Below are positions 5,935 to 7,573 of a stretch of DNA of 7,573 bases, one piece after another. The notes beneath the pieces are model-generated. The model searched no databases. It worked only from the letters and a program-made list of their open reading frames with translations, and was not told the origin of the DNA. Position numbers and translations under genes: made by a program. This stretch comes from Sinorhizobium sp. (GTDB lineage: Bacteria > Pseudomonadota > Alphaproteobacteria > Rhizobiales > Rhizobiaceae): NCBI GenBank assembly GCA_031178305.1, contig JAPSJG010000179.1, positions 1 to 7,573 on the forward strand. The letters run 5' to 3'. Positions within the stretch are counted from its first letter, which is position 1. Every line of letters starts with the position of its first letter.

Positions 5935-5963
5935 CTGGACACGGCCGAACAAGATGTTATAAC
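5935..5963 (+). promoter_or_regulatory. predicted promoter of the tRNA-Phe gene
   Basis: CTGGAC (5935-5940) and TATAAC (5958-5963) are separated by 17 nt and are close to the rhizobial housekeeping pattern CTTGAC-N17-CTATAT. The predicted start near 5970 gives a precursor with about 70 nt of 5' leader. It is the best promoter-like pair in the 210-nt gap between yacG and the tRNA. T-rich tracts at 5877-5897 lie upstream and may end the maf-yacG transcript, but no clear stem accompanies them. Confidence 0.6.
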
Positions 5964-6038
5964 CGCGCTCGCTTCCGGCGGTGAACCAAGCGCCCCGGCG
6001 GTTTCTCAAGAAGAAGCCGTTGCCATCAAAGGCAAAAT

Positions 6039-6114
6039 GCCCGGATAGCTCAGTTGGTAGAGCAGCGGATTGAAAATCCGCGTGTCGGTGGTTCGAATCC
6101 GCCTCCGGGCACCA
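6039..6114 (+). tRNA. tRNA-Phe (anticodon GAA)
   Basis: A complete 76-nt cloverleaf can be drawn. The acceptor stem is GCCCGGA/TCCGGGC, the D arm GCTC-AGTTGGTA-GAGC, and the anticodon arm GCGGA-TTGAAAA-TCCGC with GAA at 6072-6074. The variable loop is GTGTC and the T arm GGTGG-TTCGAAT-CCGCC. The discriminator A is followed by an encoded CCA at 6112-6114. All stems are perfectly paired. No repeat of its 3' end is found downstream within the window, so there is no sign of an integrated element using this tRNA. No clear terminator follows it. Confidence 0.97.
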
Positions 6115-6440
6115 TTCCTTATTTGATCCGGAGAAAGCCTTTTCGCGCGGGATGACTGGTGTCAGACCGTCTGGGCACGGCTCCGACCAGCGCGCCGATC
6201 TGCTCGCCAAGGCTGTATAGTGTTCGTTGCCCTCTTTCCTACGGTGTACACATCAAAACGTTGCTCAGCCGCCGCGAGCTAATCCTGATTGGCAGGATGA
6301 CTCGTTAACCAAGTTGTTCGAAAATTCTCAACATCAATGGGAGGAGCGGGGCTGACGCGCCGATTGATCGGCGAGCGGCCCGCGCCAGTCATGCACGCTT
6401 TTATCCCCATGAGGTAGGTGCGGGCAGGGGGCGAGGAAAA
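6115..6440. other. gene-poor spacer between tRNA-Phe and the small membrane peptide gene
   Basis: No supportable gene was found in these 326 nt. It holds small dyads: an 8-bp palindrome GTGTACAC (6244-6251), a hairpin ATCCTG/CAGGAT (6282-6287 with 6293-6298) and a hairpin CGCCGA/TCGGCG (6358-6363 with 6368-6373). Two tiny ATG frames (6152-6220 and 6337-6417) lack ribosome binding sites. The central part (about 6230-6340) is richer in A and T than the genes around it and probably contains the promoter of the gene at 6441, but I could not fix the boxes. Confidence 0.5.
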
Positions 6441-6527
6441 ATGGCCAGGCACATGATGAGAGTGCTGATGAGCATCATCGCCGCGCTTTCGCTCGGTTCG
6501 CTGATGATTCTGGTGGCCGTGCTCTGA
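6441..6527 (+). CDS. 28-residue single-span membrane peptide, function unknown
   Basis: The peptide MARHMMRVLMSIIAALSLGS plus LMILVAVL is short and basic at its N-terminus (Arg3, His4, Arg7). A hydrophobic helix runs from about residue 8 to the end, long enough to cross the inner membrane. Support for a real gene: a purine-rich ribosome binding region just before it (AGGGGGCGAGGA, 6426-6437), and third codon positions that are almost all G or C (24 of 28) in a stretch of otherwise mixed composition. The ATGs at codons 5 and 6 are weaker alternatives. It is too short to assign to a family. It stands alone, convergent with the deacylase gene 41 nt away. Confidence 0.6.
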   Translation: MARHMMRVLMSIIAALSLGSLMILVAVL

Positions 6528-6540
6528 AGCGGCACCCGCT
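6528..6540. terminator. small hairpin between two convergent genes
   Basis: AGCGG (6528-6532) and CCGCT (6536-6540) form a 5-bp stem with a 3-nt loop directly after the stop of the 28-residue peptide gene. No T-run follows. A second palindrome, ACGTCT/AGACGT (6571-6576 with 6580-6585), spans the end of the opposite gene. Together they may end convergent transcripts, but each is weak. Confidence 0.3.
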
Positions 6541-6568
6541 CGGCCGCACGCCAATCCTGCGACCGGGC

Positions 6569-7030
6569 TCACGTCTCCGAGACGTCGATCCATTCCGCGC
6601 CGGTCAGTTCCGCCATGCGGTGAGGGCTGATGTGGACCGCGGCGTTGGTCGCGCCGGCGGCAGGCACGACGACGTCGAAAGCCTTGAGGGACTCATCGCA
6701 ATAGACGCTATGCGGCCTCACAAGGCCGAAGGGGCAGACGCCGCCGACCGGGTGGCCGGTTTCGGCTTCCACCTTCGTGAGGTCGAGCATGCGCGGCTTG
6801 GTGCCGAAGCGGGCCTTGTACTTCCTGTTGTCGAGGCGAGCGTCGCCCCGGGTAACGATCAGGATCACGTCGTCGCCGACACGAAGCGCGAGCGTTTTGG
6901 CGATCTGCGCCGGCTCGACACCGTGGCCCACCGCCGCGAGCGCCACGGTTGCGGTGCTCTGCTGCAGTTCGATGACATCGATGTCCGGGGCGTGCTCCAG
7001 GAAGAATGCTTTGACGGAAGCGAGGCTCAT
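6569..7030 (-). CDS. YbaK/ProX-type aminoacyl-tRNA deacylase
   Basis: The 153-residue protein belongs to the YbaK / aminoacyl-tRNA editing domain family, which removes wrong amino acids from tRNA (YbaK clears Cys-tRNA-Pro, ProXp clears Ala-tRNA-Pro). Conserved features are AKTLAL with Lys45, DVILIVTRGDARLDNRK at about residues 54-70, TGHPVGGVCPFG at 91-102, and GATNAAVHISP near 126-136. The length fits a stand-alone domain. The ATG at 7030 gives the usual N-terminus, although no good ribosome binding site is seen, which suggests coupling to or readthrough from the 62-residue gene upstream. The exact substrate (Cys, Ala, Ser or other) cannot be told from sequence alone. The long opposite-strand frame across it is a shadow. 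Confidence 0.9.
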   Translation of the reverse strand: MSLASVKAFFLEHAPDIDVIELQQSTATVALAAVGHGVEPAQIAKTLALRVGDDVILIVTRGDARLDNRKYKARFGTKPRMLDLTKVEAETGHPVGGVCPFGLVRPHSVYCDESLKAFDVVVPAAGATNAAVHISPHRMAELTGAEWIDVSET

Positions 7031-7060
7031 TTCGGTCGATCTGGGCTAGGTGGTGCAACG

Positions 7061-7096
7061 GCGATACCGCTGGCGCAAGCATGGCCGCGGTGTCGC
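7061..7096. repeat. 10-bp inverted repeat between the 62-residue gene and the deacylase gene
   Basis: GCGATACCGC (7061-7070) and GCGGTGTCGC (7087-7096) pair over 10 bp with one wobble (on the plus-strand RNA; an A-C mismatch on the minus-strand RNA) and a 16-nt loop. It begins about 18 nt after the stop of the minus-strand 62-residue gene. No T-run follows in that direction, so it is an intercistronic hairpin or a weak terminator rather than a classical one. Confidence 0.45.
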
Positions 7097-7113
7097 GTGA
7101 ACGGACGAATGTC

Positions 7114-7302
7114 TCAGTCGTCGTTCGAGGCGTCAAGCTCCTCGGGACGCATACCCTCCTGCTGCGGCGGCAGATAACCGTGGCTTGCGAACCAGTTTTC
7201 CAGGATCGTGGAGATTGCCTGCTCGCGCGTCAGGATGCCCTGATGATCGTTGATATAGGTTTGGAGTGCCGTCTCGATCTTGTCGGCATAAATGTCGTTC
7301 AT
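7114..7302 (-). CDS. 62-residue hypothetical protein
   Basis: The product is small, soluble and acidic. It begins MNDIYADKIETALQTYINDH, which predicts a helix. TREQAISTILENWFASHGYL (residues 25-44) predicts a second helix ending in a Gly turn, and a loose charged tail (PEELDASNDD) follows. The pattern R-E-x-A-I-x-x-I-L-x-x-W vaguely recalls ribbon-helix-helix DNA-binding proteins, but the N-terminal strand typical of them is not clear, so this stays a guess. I recall similar short proteins from rhizobial genomes without a known role. The start is secure because a near-perfect ribosome binding site precedes it. It lies 83 nt upstream of the deacylase gene on the same strand and may share its transcript. 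Confidence 0.8.
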   Translation of the reverse strand: MNDIYADKIETALQTYINDHQGILTREQAISTILENWFASHGYLPPQQEGMRPEELDASNDD

Positions 7303-7306
7303 TCTT

Positions 7307-7312
7307 TCCTCC
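7307..7312 (-). promoter_or_regulatory. strong ribosome binding site of the 62-residue gene
   Basis: On the minus strand GGAGGA lies 4 nt before the ATG at 7302, the best Shine-Dalgarno match in the window. It fixes the start and implies efficient translation of this small protein. Confidence 0.8.
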
Positions 7313-7411
7313 GCTTATTCTTCTTGAAACCCGCGCCCCGTGAATTCCTGCAGCGCCGTGCTCTCTCATGATTTGGTGCCTGGACCCGCAATATCCAAGG
7401 GATCATGCGTG

Positions 7412-7427
7412 AGGCGCCATCGCGCCT
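7412..7427 (-). terminator. hairpin directly after the GlsB-like gene
   Basis: On the minus strand AGGCGC and GCGCCT (7422-7427 and 7412-7417) pair around a GATG loop, immediately after the stop codon at 7430-7428. No T-run follows, so termination is only possible, not shown. Confidence 0.35.
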
Positions 7428-7573
7428 TCAGGCCTGTTTGACGATGCGGATCAGCACCAGAAGAATGATAGCGCCGATCGTCGCATGAATGATCGCAGCA
7501 AGAATGCCGGTGCCGAGCGTGACCCCGAGAGCCGGAAACAGATAGCCGGCAACGAGAGCACCGAGGATGCCGA
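7428..7573 (-). CDS. GlsB/YeaQ/YmgE-type small membrane protein (N-terminus outside the window)
   Basis: The last 47 residues are visible, from GILGALVAGYLFPALGV through LGTGILAAIIHATIGAIILL to the end LVLIRIVKQA. This matches the C-terminal two thirds of the GlsB/YeaQ/YmgE family (also called transglycosylase-associated proteins): short inner-membrane proteins of about 80-90 residues with three glycine-rich spans, often linked to stress responses. The visible part holds a Gly-Ala-rich segment and a final span (GAIILLVLIRIV) with a basic end. The start and promoter lie beyond 7573. The family's biochemical role is not settled. Confidence 0.88.
   Translation of the reverse strand, partial: GILGALVAGYLFPALGVTLGTGILAAIIHATIGAIILLVLIRIVKQA

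Noticed and set aside
6039..6114. tRNA-Phe as an integration site for a mobile element
   Set aside because: No integrase gene and no second copy of the tRNA 3' end are present in the window.
6152..6220. 22-codon frame after tRNA-Phe
   Set aside because: There is no ribosome binding site and no membrane or domain signature.
6337..6417. 26-codon frame ending 23 nt before the small membrane peptide gene, possible leader peptide
   Set aside because: There is no ribosome binding site before its ATG; a leader role cannot be supported.
6279..6593. Minus-strand open frame of 104 codons in the spacer and across the 28-residue peptide gene
   Set aside because: It has no family character or good ribosome binding site, and its composition (clusters of His, Arg and Pro) looks like an antisense shadow.
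6620..7177. Plus-strand open frame of 185 codons opposite the deacylase gene
   Set aside because: The minus-strand product has clear YbaK-family motifs; the plus frame is Arg-, Gly- and Asp-rich without recognisable domains.
7341..7352. Adjacent EcoRI and PstI sites (GAATTCCTGCAG) resembling a cloning linker
   Set aside because: The flanking sequence is continuous native-looking DNA with no vector sequence; chance occurrence is the simpler explanation.

Overview
The window looks like a piece of the main chromosome of a high-GC alphaproteobacterium of the Rhizobiales, most likely Sinorhizobium/Ensifer or a close relative. This rests on recognising protein sequences (a 72-residue IF-1, HisD, and the UPF0262 and DUF2948 families), on the gene order murA - DUF2948 - hisD - UPF0262 - phosphatase - infA - maf - yacG - tRNA-Phe, and on a palindromic intergenic element of a type I remember from rhizobial genomes. 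No database search was possible. No phage, insertion sequence, CRISPR array or defence system is visible. Most of the window is conserved housekeeping DNA.

Layout. Positions 1-237 hold a possible 3' end of an upstream gene, a large GC-rich dyad, a good housekeeping promoter and a perfect 8-bp hairpin at the predicted murA transcript start. Positions 238-4362 carry five plus-strand genes in tight order: murA (peptidoglycan precursor), a strong intercistronic hairpin, a DUF2948 gene, hisD (last enzyme of histidine synthesis, TTG start), a UPF0262 gene overlapping hisD by ATGA, and a low-molecular-weight phosphatase-like gene. Positions 4363-4644 contain a two-module palindromic repeat and a hairpin in the infA leader. 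Positions 4645-5828 carry infA (translation initiation factor IF-1), maf (house-cleaning NTP pyrophosphatase, YhdE-like) and yacG (zinc-ribbon gyrase inhibitor family, GTG start). A tRNA-Phe gene with its own promoter follows (5935-6114).

From about 6115 the character changes to short genes and spacers. There is a gene-poor stretch, then a 28-residue single-membrane-span peptide gene (6441-6527, plus strand). On the minus strand follow a YbaK/ProX-type aminoacyl-tRNA deacylase (6569-7030), a 62-residue unknown protein with an excellent ribosome binding site (7114-7302), and the C-terminus of a GlsB/YeaQ/YmgE-type small membrane protein running off the right edge (7428-7573).

How they work together: cell-wall precursor synthesis, histidine synthesis, translation initiation, nucleotide sanitation and tRNA supply are all growth-linked housekeeping roles, and the left half probably forms one or two growth-linked transcription units. 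I see no convincing undescribed multi-gene system. The items most worth a second look are the orphan phosphatase beside hisD, the 28-residue membrane peptide, the stacked hairpins around murA, the mosaic palindrome before infA and the infA leader hairpin.
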